Shown in pieces: positions 7,301 to 14,738 of a stretch of DNA of 36,891 nt. Position 1 is the stretch's first letter. The number at the start of each line of letters is the position of its first letter. The stretch comes from Lachnospiraceae bacterium (GTDB lineage Bacteria; Bacillota; Clostridia; TANB77; CAG-508): positions 1 to 36,891 of the forward strand of contig JAISHG010000134.1 in the NCBI GenBank assembly GCA_031262685.1, written 5' to 3'. The notes beneath the pieces were generated by a model. The model made no database searches and was not told the origin of the DNA. It saw nothing but the letters and a program-made list of their open reading frames with translations. The position numbers and the translations under genes were made by a program.

Positions 7301-8143
7301 ATGTCTTTAAGGGAACAACCGTATTTGCCGTTATATGTACAAGATTTTTTGACGGACGAAAAATTAAATGAATGCAGTGCATATGCTACTGGAATTTACA
7401 TAAGATTGATGTGTATTATGCACAAATCAGATGAGTACGGTACAATTTTGCTTAAGCAAAAGGACAAGCAAACCGATAAGCAAACATTTAATTTTGCTAA
7501 CAAAATTGCTAAACAAATGCCATATAAAGTTGAAGAAATTGAAAGTGCATTAACAGAATTATTAGAAGAAAAAGTTTTGCATATCGATGGAGATAAATTA
7601 TATCAAAAAAGAATGCTTAAAGATGGAAAACTTAGCGAAATAAGAGCGATTGCAGGAAAAAAAGGATATAAAACTAAGAATGAGAAAAATGATTTTGCTA
7701 TAGCAAAACAGACAGCAAATAGTAGTGAATTTGCTATAGCAAACTTGCCAGCAAATTCTGAAATTGAATATGAAAATGAAATTGAATATGAAATTGATAA
7801 TAATACTAACGATAAAAAAGAAAAAATAGAAAAAGCTTTTATCCCACCAACAATTGATGAAGTGAAAGATTATGTAAAATTAAAAAATTTAATAGTAGAC
7901 GTGTATTATTTCTATGATTTTTTTACCGCAGGAAATTGGATAGATAGTAATGGTAAGAAGGTTAAAAGTTGGAAACAAAAACTAATAACATGGGACAAGC
8001 AAGAAAGAGATAAGCAAAAAACAAAAGAAGGAGGTCAAAATGCAAACAATAAAGGAAATAGCGGAAAATATAAAGACATCGATTTTAGCAAATTCACAGC
8101 AAAGCCAATCGAAGGAGAAATCGACGACAGCGACCTTATATGA
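7301..8143 (+). CDS. DnaD/DUF1376-like replisome organizer
   Basis: The 280-aa protein has an N-terminal winged-helix domain of the phage replisome-organizer type (REQPYLPLYVQDFLTDEKL... YATGIYIRLMCIMH, about 3-45), a variable Asn/Glu-rich linker (130-180), and a C-terminal DnaD/DnaB2-like helical region (IPPTIDEVKDYVKLKN... WKQKLITWDKQ). Such proteins open the phage origin and recruit the helicase loader. Its immediate partner is the DnaC-like gene, which starts inside its 3' end. The middle contains imperfect repeats (EIEYENEIEYEI). The start is ATG with AGAGGG upstream. Confidence 0.85.
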   Translation: MSLREQPYLPLYVQDFLTDEKLNECSAYATGIYIRLMCIMHKSDEYGTILLKQKDKQTDKQTFNFANKIAKQMPYKVEEIESALTELLEEKVLHIDGDKLYQKRMLKDGKLSEIRAIAGKKGYKTKNEKNDFAIAKQTANSSEFAIANLPANSEIEYENEIEYEIDNNTNDKKEKIEKAFIPPTIDEVKDYVKLKNLIVDVYYFYDFFTAGNWIDSNGKKVKSWKQKLITWDKQERDKQKTKEGGQNANNKGNSGKYKDIDFSKFTAKPIEGEIDDSDLI

Positions 8144-8813
8144 GTGTGAAAAATGCAAAGACACAGGAGTAATATACAATGCGAAAACTAACACAGGAAC
8201 AACATGTAGATGTGTGAAAGAGAAATATTACAAGCAAATTATTAAAAACTCTGGAATATCTGAACATTTTTACAAAATAGGTTTTAAGGAATTTAAAACA
8301 AAAACAGAAAAGCAGAAATTTGCTAAAGAACAGGCAATAGAATATGTTAAGAATTTTGAAAATATAGAGCATGACAGAAACAACGGAATAGCTTTTTTAG
8401 GTAATTGCGGAGCAGGAAAAACGCATTTAAGTATAGCAATAGCAAATAATTTGATGGCAAAACATATAGCTGTGCTATATATGCCGTACAGAGAAACAGT
8501 AACAAAAATAAAGCAATCGATAACAGACGAGATAAATTATTCAAAAATCATGAATGTTTATAAAACAGCAAAAGTATTGCTAATAGACGATTTTGCAAAA
8601 GGAAAAACAACTGAATCGGACATAAACATTATGTTTGAAATTATAAACTACAGATATTTGAACAATATGCCAATAATTATTAGTTCAGAACTGGTACAAG
8701 AAAGGTTATTAGATTTTGACGAGGCAATAGGAAGCAGAATTATAGAAATGTGCAGAGGCAGAATAAATGAATTTATAGGCATAGAAACAAATTATAGATT
8801 AAAAGAGCAGTAA
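8040..8813 (+). CDS. dnaC: DnaC-like helicase loader (AAA+ ATPase)
   Basis: The 257-aa protein loads the replicative helicase at the phage origin. It has a zinc-binding segment (CEKCKDTG at 36-43 and CRCVKEKYY at 56-64), then an AAA+ core: Walker A GNCGAGKTH (121-129), Walker B LLIDDFAKG (180-188), sensor-like IIISSEL, and an arginine-rich end (GSRIIEMCRGR). The gene overlaps the organizer gene by 104 bp in another frame, with AGGAGG seven nucleotides before its ATG. Length and motifs are typical, and no in-frame CGG occurs. Confidence 0.93.
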   Translation: MQTIKEIAENIKTSILANSQQSQSKEKSTTATLYECEKCKDTGVIYNAKTNTGTTCRCVKEKYYKQIIKNSGISEHFYKIGFKEFKTKTEKQKFAKEQAIEYVKNFENIEHDRNNGIAFLGNCGAGKTHLSIAIANNLMAKHIAVLYMPYRETVTKIKQSITDEINYSKIMNVYKTAKVLLIDDFAKGKTTESDINIMFEIINYRYLNNMPIIISSELVQERLLDFDEAIGSRIIEMCRGRINEFIGIETNYRLKEQ

Positions 8814-8814
8814 T

Positions 8815-8946
8815 ATGTACAGAAATTGCAAAGATTGTGAATTTAATATACCTCGAGAAAACGAGAATAGAAGATGTGTATTAAAAGCCTTATGCGTAGG
8901 CGAATATTTTGAACCTAAAACAGGACAATATTATACGCAAGAATAG
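8815..8946 (+). CDS. Small Cys-rich protein (43 aa)
   Basis: It begins one base after the DnaC-like stop. Four cysteines (CKDCEF near 5-10, and RC and LC at about 20-27) suggest a small zinc-binding fold. Family unknown; similar zinc-finger peptides pepper Firmicute phage early regions. Confidence 0.6.
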   Translation: MYRNCKDCEFNIPRENENRRCVLKALCVGEYFEPKTGQYYTQE

Positions 8947-8957
8947 GAGAAAGAAAA

Positions 8958-9173
8958 ATGTTAAGAAAAATTATAAGAAATAGATTAAAGAAATCACAAG
9001 GAAACAACAAAATTGCAGATATGTTTAGAAAATACCAAGTAAACAAATACGGAAAATACAAATATGTAAAATTATTTAATGACAACAGAAAATGTAGAAA
9101 TGGACATAAAACAGGAAAATATTTGTTTATAAACAAAAAGTCGGGTGGAATTATGGAAGGTGTAAATAAATAG
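8958..9173 (+). CDS. Small highly basic hypothetical protein (71 aa)
   Basis: The sequence is very Lys/Arg-rich (MLRKIIRNRLKKS... GKYKYVK) with a predicted high pI, and may bind nucleic acid. GGAGAAAG lies before ATG. No family is recognised. Confidence 0.6.
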   Translation: MLRKIIRNRLKKSQGNNKIADMFRKYQVNKYGKYKYVKLFNDNRKCRNGHKTGKYLFINKKSGGIMEGVNK

Positions 9174-9186
9174 AGGAGGTATAAGT

Positions 9187-9435
9187 ATGACACAAGAACA
9201 AAGAGTATTAGATTACATAGACAAATACGGAAGTATTACCTCATTAGAAGCATTTCAAGACTTAGGAATAACAAGGTTAAGTGCTAAGATATACAACTTG
9301 AAGAAAGACGGATACGAGGTAAGCGATAAGACAGAAAAATGCAAGAATAGATATGGCGATGACGTAACATACAAGAGATATACAGTAAAGAAAATGACTG
9401 AAGATAATATGAACCACATTCCCAATATTTTATAA
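9187..9435 (+). CDS. Helix-turn-helix domain protein (82 aa)
   Basis: Winged-helix-like start QEQRVLDYIDKYGSITSLEAF then DLGITRLSAKIYNLKKDGYEV, typical of small phage HTH proteins of unknown role. The recognition helix is about residues 28-42. It is translated from a strong AGGAGGT site and could regulate middle genes. Confidence 0.75.
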   Translation: MTQEQRVLDYIDKYGSITSLEAFQDLGITRLSAKIYNLKKDGYEVSDKTEKCKNRYGDDVTYKRYTVKKMTEDNMNHIPNIL

Positions 9436-9456
9436 AATTAAAAGGAGGAAAGAAAG

Positions 9457-10533
9457 ATGTTTGAATTTTTTAAAGATATAGCAACAAATATTGGATTTAG
9501 CCTAATAAAAGATTTTACTAAAAAAATAAGTGAATTTATCACGGATATTATAAAAAATACAGAAGCTAAAAATGAAAGTGGAGACTCTGCACAAATAGGT
9601 TCAAGTGGAGACTCTGCAAAAATAGGTTCAAGTGGAGACTCTGCAAAAATAGGTTCAAGTGGATACTTTGCACAAATAGGTTCAAGTGGAAACTCTGCAA
9701 AAATAGGTTCAAGTGGATACTTTGCACAAATAGGTTCAAGTGGAGACTCTGCAAAAATAGGTTCAAGTGGAGACTCTGCAAAAATAGGTTCAAGTGGAGA
9801 CTCTGCAAAAATAGGTTCAAGTGGAGACTCTGCAAAAATAGGTTCAAGTGGATACTTTGCACAAATAGAAGTAAGTGGAAAGCAATCAATAGTAGCAGAT
9901 TGCGGATTTATGTCTAGTATTAAAGCTAAAAAAGGAACATGGATAACATTATCAGAATTTGAAGAGTGCAAAAACAGCAAAAATGAGCATTACTTAAAAC
10001 CGATATTTATGAAAGTTGCACAAATAGGAAATAAAGATTATACAGATAAGAATAAAAAAGTTTTAAGCGAAGATAAATACTATACCTTACATAACAAAGA
10101 ATTTGTGGAAGTTGATTTTAGTGATGGAATACAAAGCATAATAATATCACACAGAAAAAAGAACGACATAGATATTTACAAAATAAAAATGAATGATGCA
10201 GAAAAACATTTTAAAAACTACAAAAAAGACGCATTTTTAGTTAAAGAAAACGATTTGTCTGCACATGGAGAAACATTAAAAAAGGCAATGGAAGATTTGA
10301 CATTTAAAAAACTAAGAAATCAAGATATTAGCGAAATTGTAAAAGAGATAAAAGAAACACAAACAGTAACTAAAGCACAATATAGAATAATAACAGGTGC
10401 TTGCCAAATGGGGACGGACAACTTCTGTCAACAACACAAAATAGAAGAAGACAGCATTACACTGGATAAATTAAGAACGATATTAAAAAATGATTATGGA
10501 GCAGAAAGGTTTTGGGAGCTAATAGATGGGTAG
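9457..10533 (+). CDS. Protein with GSSGxxAxI tandem repeats (beta-solenoid-like)
   Basis: The 358-aa protein has three parts. Residues 1-40 are a hydrophobic/helical lead. Residues 41-137 comprise ten exact-length 9-residue repeats (GSSGDSAKI, GSSGYFAQI, GSSGNSAKI) after a partial first unit. Residues 140-358 form a mixed domain beginning EVSGKQSIVADCGFMSSIKAKKGTWITL, a motif that I recall following such repeats in Firmicute proteins. Regular Gly-Ser/hydrophobic repeats suggest a beta-solenoid. Function is unknown. The gene lies between the replication block and the methyltransferase-like gene and overlaps the latter by 8 nt. Confidence 0.75.
   Translation: MFEFFKDIATNIGFSLIKDFTKKISEFITDIIKNTEAKNESGDSAQIGSSGDSAKIGSSGDSAKIGSSGYFAQIGSSGNSAKIGSSGYFAQIGSSGDSAKIGSSGDSAKIGSSGDSAKIGSSGDSAKIGSSGYFAQIEVSGKQSIVADCGFMSSIKAKKGTWITLSEFEECKNSKNEHYLKPIFMKVAQIGNKDYTDKNKKVLSEDKYYTLHNKEFVEVDFSDGIQSIIISHRKKNDIDIYKIKMNDAEKHFKNYKKDAFLVKENDLSAHGETLKKAMEDLTFKKLRNQDISEIVKEIKETQTVTKAQYRIITGACQMGTDNFCQQHKIEEDSITLDKLRTILKNDYGAERFWELIDG
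9577..9867 (+). repeat. 27-bp coding tandem repeats (10 full + 1 partial)
   Basis: GGTTCAAGTGGAGACTCTGC-type units repeat every 27 bp with only a few substitutions (GAC TCT / TAC TTT / AAC TCT and AAA/CAA). Near-identity at DNA level implies recent expansion or gene conversion and easy copy-number change in frame. Confidence 0.95.
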
Positions 10534-11200
10534 TATAAAAATATTTCATTGCTTTTTCGAGCAAAGCGGAACGTTTAAAAATGAATTTAGGAAACTAGGA
10601 TATGAAGCATATGACTACGACATTTTGAATGAATTTGGCGAAACAGATTTTGTAATAGATTTGTTTAACGAAATAAAAAATGCATATAAAAATAAGCCTA
10701 GTATTTTCGATAAAATTACAAACGAAGACACGATATTAGCCTTCTATCCTTGCACAAGATTTGAAGACCAAATACAAATGGGATTTAGAGGCACAATGCA
10801 TCAAATGAAAAACTGGAGCATAGAACAAAAATTAGAATATGACTTAAAATTACATAGAGAATTATCGGAACTATATGAAAACATAACTAAACTAGCGATT
10901 GTATGTGTAAGAAAACAAATACCATTAATAATTGAAAATCCATACAGCACAACACATTACTTAGTAAAATATTGGGCTATACCATATTCAATATTAGATA
11001 TAAACAGAACTACAAGAGGAGATTATTATAAAAAACCTACGCAATATTGGTTCATAAACTGCAAACCTAAAAACAACATGATTTTAGAGGCATACAGTGC
11101 GGAGAATGCAAAAAGTATAGAATATATACATAATAAAACAGAAAGAAGCATGATTAGTAAAGAATATGCAAATAGATTTATCAGAGAATTTATAATTTAA
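10526..11200 (+). CDS. C5-cytosine-methyltransferase-like protein
   Basis: The 224-aa protein has a Rossmann-like start (FFEQSGTFKNEFRKLGYEAYDYD), an acidic turn VIDLF, a Pro-Cys motif (AFYPCTRF, about residue 75) at the place of C5-methyltransferase motif IV, and PLIIENPYS (about 135) resembling motif VI. It lacks the usual target-recognition region and is shorter than classical enzymes, so it may be a reduced methyltransferase or a derivative. DNA modification against host restriction is the simplest role. It overlaps the repeat-protein gene by 8 nt. Confidence 0.6.
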   Translation: MGSIKIFHCFFEQSGTFKNEFRKLGYEAYDYDILNEFGETDFVIDLFNEIKNAYKNKPSIFDKITNEDTILAFYPCTRFEDQIQMGFRGTMHQMKNWSIEQKLEYDLKLHRELSELYENITKLAIVCVRKQIPLIIENPYSTTHYLVKYWAIPYSILDINRTTRGDYYKKPTQYWFINCKPKNNMILEAYSAENAKSIEYIHNKTERSMISKEYANRFIREFII

Positions 11201-11213
11201 GGAGTTGGTACAA

Positions 11214-11375
11214 ATGATTAAACTAATAATAGCAATACTAATTTGGACAATGGGAGTAAGCTACATGTTTAGCGAAAATTACAAAGAGTGGGCAGAAAAG
11301 ATAATTATAACATCGGTGTTGATTTGTTTATGTATAGTTATATTTGTAGTATTAGCAAAAGGAATAGGAGGGTAA
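11214..11375 (+). CDS. Small two-segment membrane protein (53 aa)
   Basis: There are two hydrophobic stretches (3-19 and 31-48) separated by a short acidic/Trp loop (SENYKEWAEK). AAGGAG lies upstream of ATG. It may be a small early membrane protein; no family recognised. It is tightly packed before the next gene. Confidence 0.65.
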   Translation: MIKLIIAILIWTMGVSYMFSENYKEWAEKIIITSVLICLCIVIFVVLAKGIGG

Positions 11376-11377
11376 AT

Positions 11378-11491
11378 ATGTTTTGTGAATGGATGAAAGA
11401 AATTGATTTAACACTAACAGAAGAGGATATAAGAGAATATAAAGAAGGGAAAAAAACAAAGAAAAACAAAAAGAAATTATTTAAAGATTAG
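11378..11491 (+). CDS. Small hypothetical protein (37 aa)
   Basis: It begins MFCEWMKEIDLTLTEEDIRE and ends in a lysine-rich tail. GGAGGG lies before ATG, two bases after the previous stop. The family is not recognised. Confidence 0.55.
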   Translation: MFCEWMKEIDLTLTEEDIREYKEGKKTKKNKKKLFKD

Positions 11492-11505
11492 GAGAGTGAT
11501 TAAAA

Positions 11506-11829
11506 ATGACAGCAAGAGATATGTTTGCAAAACTCGGATTTATACAAACAATAAACAACGAAGAAACAATACTATATCAATTCAAAAATAACTATTAGGA
11601 AAGAAGTGTGAATTTTAGAGTAAAAATCGAAGATTTTCATGTAATGTTTGGAAGATTTATACCTAAAAATGAGGAAACATGGATACCACAGGTGGAGAAT
11701 AAAGAATTTAAAAACGATTGGGAGATACATAGTTCTGAACAAGGGTATTGGGGGTCGGAAATGGCTGATATAAATATCGAACTGTTAAATGCAATAAACC
11801 AACAAGTTAAAGAATTGAGGTGGAAGTAA
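11506..11829 (+). pseudogene. Phage protein interrupted by in-frame TAG
   Basis: ATG at 11506 opens a 30-codon ORF (MTARDMFAKLGF...) that ends at TAG 11596-11598. The same frame then continues to 11829 with a typical C-terminus (ADINIELLNAINQQVKELRWK). The MTARxMFxKLG start and AINQQxKELxW end are the two ends of one phage family as I remember it, so this looks like one gene of about 107 codons broken by a nonsense codon. The downstream part could restart at GTG 11608, which has AGGA 7 nt upstream. No CGG is involved, unlike the +1 genes. Confidence 0.6.
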
Positions 11830-12164
11830 TGGATATTAAAGAAGCAAAAGAAATAATACAAAAAGATTGGTTATTTACAACAAACCACGAACTAGATAAC
11901 AACAATAATGCATTAAAACAAGCAATAGAAACAGTAGTACAAGAACTAGAACAAAAAGATAGTTATATTGAACAATTAAAAGCAGTGCATAATGAAGCTG
12001 AAATTGAAGTAAAGCAATTAAAGGTAGAAAAACAAGCATTATTAGAAAAGCTAAATAAAATTACTTGCAGAGATACTTTAGATTATGGGCAGTATGAACA
12101 GGGATATTACGACTGTGCAAATGAAATAGAAGAATTTATAGAAGGAGGTATAAACGATGCGTGA
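11829..12164 (+). CDS. Hypothetical coiled-coil protein (111 aa)
   Basis: Start ATG overlaps the previous stop (TAATG) with GAGGTGG upstream. Residues 30-80 are a long charged helix (VVQELEQKDSYIEQLKAV...), followed by YGQYEQGYYDCANEIEEF, a tail seen in many small phage proteins. It may be a dimeric scaffold. Function unknown; overlaps the YopX gene by 8 nt. Confidence 0.65.
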   Translation: MDIKEAKEIIQKDWLFTTNHELDNNNNALKQAIETVVQELEQKDSYIEQLKAVHNEAEIEVKQLKVEKQALLEKLNKITCRDTLDYGQYEQGYYDCANEIEEFIEGGINDA

Positions 12165-12555
12165 AATTTTATTTAGAGGAAAAACATTTACCAAAGAAGA
12201 TTACGAATGGATATATGGGTATTTATATAAAGAAAAAGAAGTGTTGTGCATATCAGACGACATATACGAAATAAAAGGACAAGTAATACTAAAAGACACA
12301 GTAGGACAATTCACAGGCTTGTTAGATAAAAACGGTGTAAAAATATTTGAGGGAGATATAGTTAAATTTACAGATTATACAAATAACGAAAATGGATGTG
12401 AAGGTTTTGACAATATAGGAGCAGTTGAATATGGAGAATTTGGATTTGACATTACAAACAGAAACTATGTAGATTTAGACGATACGCTTTGCACTGTAGA
12501 AATAATAGGAAACATATATGACAATCCAGAATTGCCGGAAGGAGGTACAAAATGA
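12157..12555 (+). CDS. YopX-family protein
   Basis: The 132-aa protein shows the YopX pattern: MREILFRGK, WIYGYL, then VGQFTGLLDKNGVKIFEGDIVKF, and the closing VEIIGNIYDNPEL. YopX proteins are common in Firmicute phages; the function is not established. It follows AGGAGGT and is translationally coupled on both sides. Confidence 0.92.
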   Translation: MREILFRGKTFTKEDYEWIYGYLYKEKEVLCISDDIYEIKGQVILKDTVGQFTGLLDKNGVKIFEGDIVKFTDYTNNENGCEGFDNIGAVEYGEFGFDITNRNYVDLDDTLCTVEIIGNIYDNPELPEGGTK

Positions 12556-12866
12556 TTAAGGCAGGAGATTATATAAGAACTAAACAAGGCGAAATAGCAA
12601 AAATAACTAACATAATCGGACATGATGAAGATAAAGACTATTTAACGGATTTGGGCTGGACTGTTTTAGAAAGTGAAATTAAAAAATATGCTAAAAACTA
12701 TTTTGACCTATTAGAAATAGGAGATTTTGTGAACGAAAAACCAGTCTATGAAGACCCAGAAAATCCAGGCGAATGGATGGTTAATATAGACCCAGAAGAG
12801 GATGAAATAGAAAGAATACTTACGCACGAAGGAAAGTGTTATGAGATAGACGAAAAATGGATTTAA
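12552..12866 (+). CDS. Conserved hypothetical phage protein (104 aa)
   Basis: It begins MIKAGDYIRTKQGEIAKI, an SH3-like beta start also found in YopX-neighbour proteins, and is acidic throughout. GGAGGT is upstream, overlapping the YopX end by 4 nt. Function unknown. It is followed by the structured gap 12867-12950. Confidence 0.65.
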   Translation: MIKAGDYIRTKQGEIAKITNIIGHDEDKDYLTDLGWTVLESEIKKYAKNYFDLLEIGDFVNEKPVYEDPENPGEWMVNIDPEEDEIERILTHEGKCYEIDEKWI

Positions 12867-12912
12867 CTTGATTGCCAACATTGGCAAAACGTAAAAACGT
12901 TGATATATCAAG
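12867..12912 (+). other. Possible three-way-junction RNA in an operon gap
   Basis: CTTGA (12867-12871) pairs with TCAAG (12908-12912) and encloses two hairpins: TTGCC/GGCAA (12872-12887) and AACGT-AAAA-ACGTT (12888-12901). It lies directly after a stop codon and 39 nt before the next ATG. TAACTTGATTG is repeated on both sides. This could be an RNA processing or translation-control element, or paired protein-binding sites. Confidence 0.4.
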
Positions 12913-12950
12913 CAAAGCTAACTTGATTGTAAGTTGATTGGAGGTAAATT

Positions 12951-13304
12951 ATGGCGTATATTCCAAAACAAATTGAAATAGTAGAAAATGTTGTTTACTT
13001 GTATGGAAAACCTGCAAAAAAGATGGATGAAGAGAAAAAGCGAATAGCAAGCAATATATCATATAAACAAATACTTAATATTATATTTAAGGTTCTAACA
13101 GAAGAACAAGCCGAGAAGATATTTAACAATGGTGGAATTAATATGTGTCCTTCTGAAATGTTAGGTACTGAAATGTTGGACGTAGAAAAAGAAGATGAAA
13201 TTTGCAATTATGATAGTGTTGGATGTCAAAAATGCTGGGAAATTGCAGTAAATGAAATTTTAAAATATGATAAGGAGATAGAAAATGCTAATATTACCGA
13301 TTAA
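12951..13304 (+). CDS. Hypothetical protein with C-terminal Cys cluster (117 aa)
   Basis: The start is ATG with GGAGG. The middle is helical (YKQILNIIFKVLTEEQAEKIF), and MCPSEM, ICNY and GCQKCWE near 60-100 suggest a zinc site. I do not recognise the family. The end overlaps the ASCH gene by 20 bp. Confidence 0.6.
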   Translation: MAYIPKQIEIVENVVYLYGKPAKKMDEEKKRIASNISYKQILNIIFKVLTEEQAEKIFNNGGINMCPSEMLGTEMLDVEKEDEICNYDSVGCQKCWEIAVNEILKYDKEIENANITD

Positions 13305-13605
13305 GAAAAAATGGTTTGACATGATAAAAAGTGGAGAAAAGAAACAAGAATACAGAGAAATAAAACCATATTGGACAAAAAGATTTTTGAGCGAATTAAA
13401 CAAAAGGTCAATTACCTGTAACTTTTCGGAAGAAGATATAATTGGTAGCCGATATTTTGTAATTTTTAAAAATGGATATAAAAGGAACAGTCCACAAATT
13501 AAGTGTAATATAGAACTACATAAAGGTTATGGCAAACCAGAATGGGGAGCAGAAGAAGGCAAGAAATATTATATTTTAGAGATTTTGGAGGTAGAAGATG
13601 GTTAA
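13285..13605 (+). CDS. ASCH-domain protein
   Basis: The 106-aa protein opens LPIKKKWFDMIKSGEKKQEYREIKPYW, the ASCH/YqfB-like signature that resembles the PUA RNA-binding fold, and continues with FKNGYKRNSP and a closing beta strand. ASCH proteins are thought to bind RNA and sometimes act as small RNases; the target here is unknown. It sits among middle genes. Confidence 0.85.
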   Translation: MLILPIKKKWFDMIKSGEKKQEYREIKPYWTKRFLSELNKRSITCNFSEEDIIGSRYFVIFKNGYKRNSPQIKCNIELHKGYGKPEWGAEEGKKYYILEILEVEDG

Positions 13606-13747
13606 AAAAGGGATAGAAGGACAAACATATTCAGCGGAGTGTGGAAATTGTAAATGGCACGAAAATTTTAGTGGAGCATGTGGAAACGGGAACAGTGAGC
13701 ATGTAGCAGATTTTACAGATAACGATATGCAGGCATGCGAATATTGA
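13598..13747 (+). CDS. Small zinc-binding protein (49 aa)
   Basis: Cysteines at CGNCKWH (16-22), ACGNGNSEH (29-37) and QACEY (45-49) fit a compact zinc fold. The same layout (CGNCKY...DGC...DACEDW) recurs in the gene at 14739. GGAGG lies upstream; the gene overlaps the ASCH end by 8 nt. Confidence 0.7.
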   Translation: MVKKGIEGQTYSAECGNCKWHENFSGACGNGNSEHVADFTDNDMQACEY

Positions 13748-13761
13748 GAGGCGAAGGAATA

Positions 13762-13963
13762 ATGTTAAGAATACGTGATATAAAAAACTGGGAAGATTAT
13801 ACTATCGATTATAAATACAAATAATATATTGTCCCAGCTGGATATAAATAAAAATTTCGAAGAAAACGAAAATAAGTTAGTGATAGCAACAGGATATTAT
13901 TTAAAAAATTTAGTTGAACAAATAGAGGTAGGACAAATTGAAATTAAAATAAAGGGGCAATAA
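13762..13963 (+). pseudogene. Phage protein split by a +1 shift (not at CGG)
   Basis: ATG at 13762 opens MLRIRDIKNWEDYTIDYKYK and meets TAA at 13822. The +1 frame from there continues NILSQLDINKNFEENENKLVIATGYYLKNLVEQIEVGQIEIKIKGQ to TAA at 13961, just before the next ATG. Both halves look like one phage family. The shift must fall between about 13784 and 13824. One possibility is AAA-UAA-U with the stop's first base skipped; another is a one-base insertion near ATCGATT. Because no CGG is present, I treat it separately, as a probable mutation unless stop-codon shifting is shown. Confidence 0.6.
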
Positions 13964-14312
13964 ATGCAAGAACATTGGAATGTAGAGCAATTTAAAGAAT
14001 ATCAAAATAAAGGTGTGAGCAAGTATAAAGCAAAGAAAACACAAATAGATGGACATACATTCGATAGCGAAAAAGAAGCAAACTATTATGCAGAATTAAA
14101 ACTTAAATTACGAGGCGGACATATAGCAGGGTTTTGCATACAACCAACATTTATACTTGCAGAAAATTTAAAATATAAAGCCGATTTTATAGTGTTTTAT
14201 AATGACGGAGTGAGCGAAATTATAGATATAAAGCGGTTTTAAGACGAAGGAATATATTGTTAAGAAAAAGGTATTTGAGGATAAATTTAACCTAAAAATA
14301 ATTGAAATTTAG
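13964..14312 (+). CDS. DUF1064 nuclease-like protein with a CGG +1 shift
   Basis: The family is a small PD-(D/E)XK-like phage nuclease (Holliday-junction or mismatch type suspected). Visible are KYKAKKT near the start, FDSEKEANYYAEL, KADFIVFY and the E/D-x-K core IIDIK at 86-90. In triplets it stops two codons after CGG at 14234. Skipping the C gives GFKTKEYIVKKKVFEDKFNLKIIEI, which is exactly the normal DUF1064 C-terminus, for 115 aa in total. The restored stop at 14310 overlaps the ribosome site of the next gene, as usual for packed phage operons. The shift residue is Gly91, immediately after the DIK motif. Confidence 0.85.
14234..14237 (+). other. In-frame CGG(T): +1 shift site 4 (DUF1064)
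   Basis: AAG CGG TTT TAA becomes AAG C GGT TTT AAG. This is the only one of the five followed by T rather than A, so the following glycine codon may be GGA or GGT. Confidence 0.72.
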
Positions 14313-14322
14313 GAGGGATACA

Positions 14323-14721
14323 ATGGATAAAAATACACTTGCCCAGTATTGCAATACACAAGCGGAAGTAAGAAAACTGCAAAATAGATTAGATAGATTA
14401 TATAGCTTAAGTCCAACGGTCTCGGACATTGTTCAAAATGGATACAAACGACACGCCGTAATAACTGGGGTTGACTGCGTAAGATTGTATAAAATAAAAG
14501 CATTTGAAGAGAAGTTGCAAAAACAGCTAGATAAATTACTACAGCAACAGCAAGATGTATTAGATTGGATAGAATCGATAAAAGAGTCCGATATAAGACA
14601 AATAATAATGCACAGATACATAGACGATATGAGCTGGATACAGATACAAATACAAATGGGATATGGCAGTGAAGATACAGCAAGAAAGAAACACGAAAGA
14701 TTTTTAGAAAAGATTTTATAA
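14323..14721 (+). CDS. Sigma-like late regulator (DUF1492/ArpU type)
   Basis: The 132-aa protein has a helical N-terminal part and a region-4-like HTH at the end (DIRQIIMHRYIDDMSWIQIQIQMGYGSEDTARKKHERFLEKI), where the YID-MSW-GYG pattern is typical of phage late-gene activators. AGGAGGG sits 6 nt before the chosen ATG. It lies directly upstream of the putative late promoter and terminase, the usual place for the switch to morphogenesis genes. It may recognise the TTTGTCCG repeats. Confidence 0.8.
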   Translation: MDKNTLAQYCNTQAEVRKLQNRLDRLYSLSPTVSDIVQNGYKRHAVITGVDCVRLYKIKAFEEKLQKQLDKLLQQQQDVLDWIESIKESDIRQIIMHRYIDDMSWIQIQIQMGYGSEDTARKKHERFLEKIL

Positions 14722-14738
14722 AATGGGAGACAAACGAA

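Noticed and set aside
9577-9867. CRISPR array
   Set aside because: Units are contiguous with no spacers and lie in frame within a gene.
9438-9980. 180-aa leftward ORF with SPLEPIFAE repeats
   Set aside because: Mirror of the 27-bp coding repeats on the plus strand; repeat periodicity keeps it open by chance.
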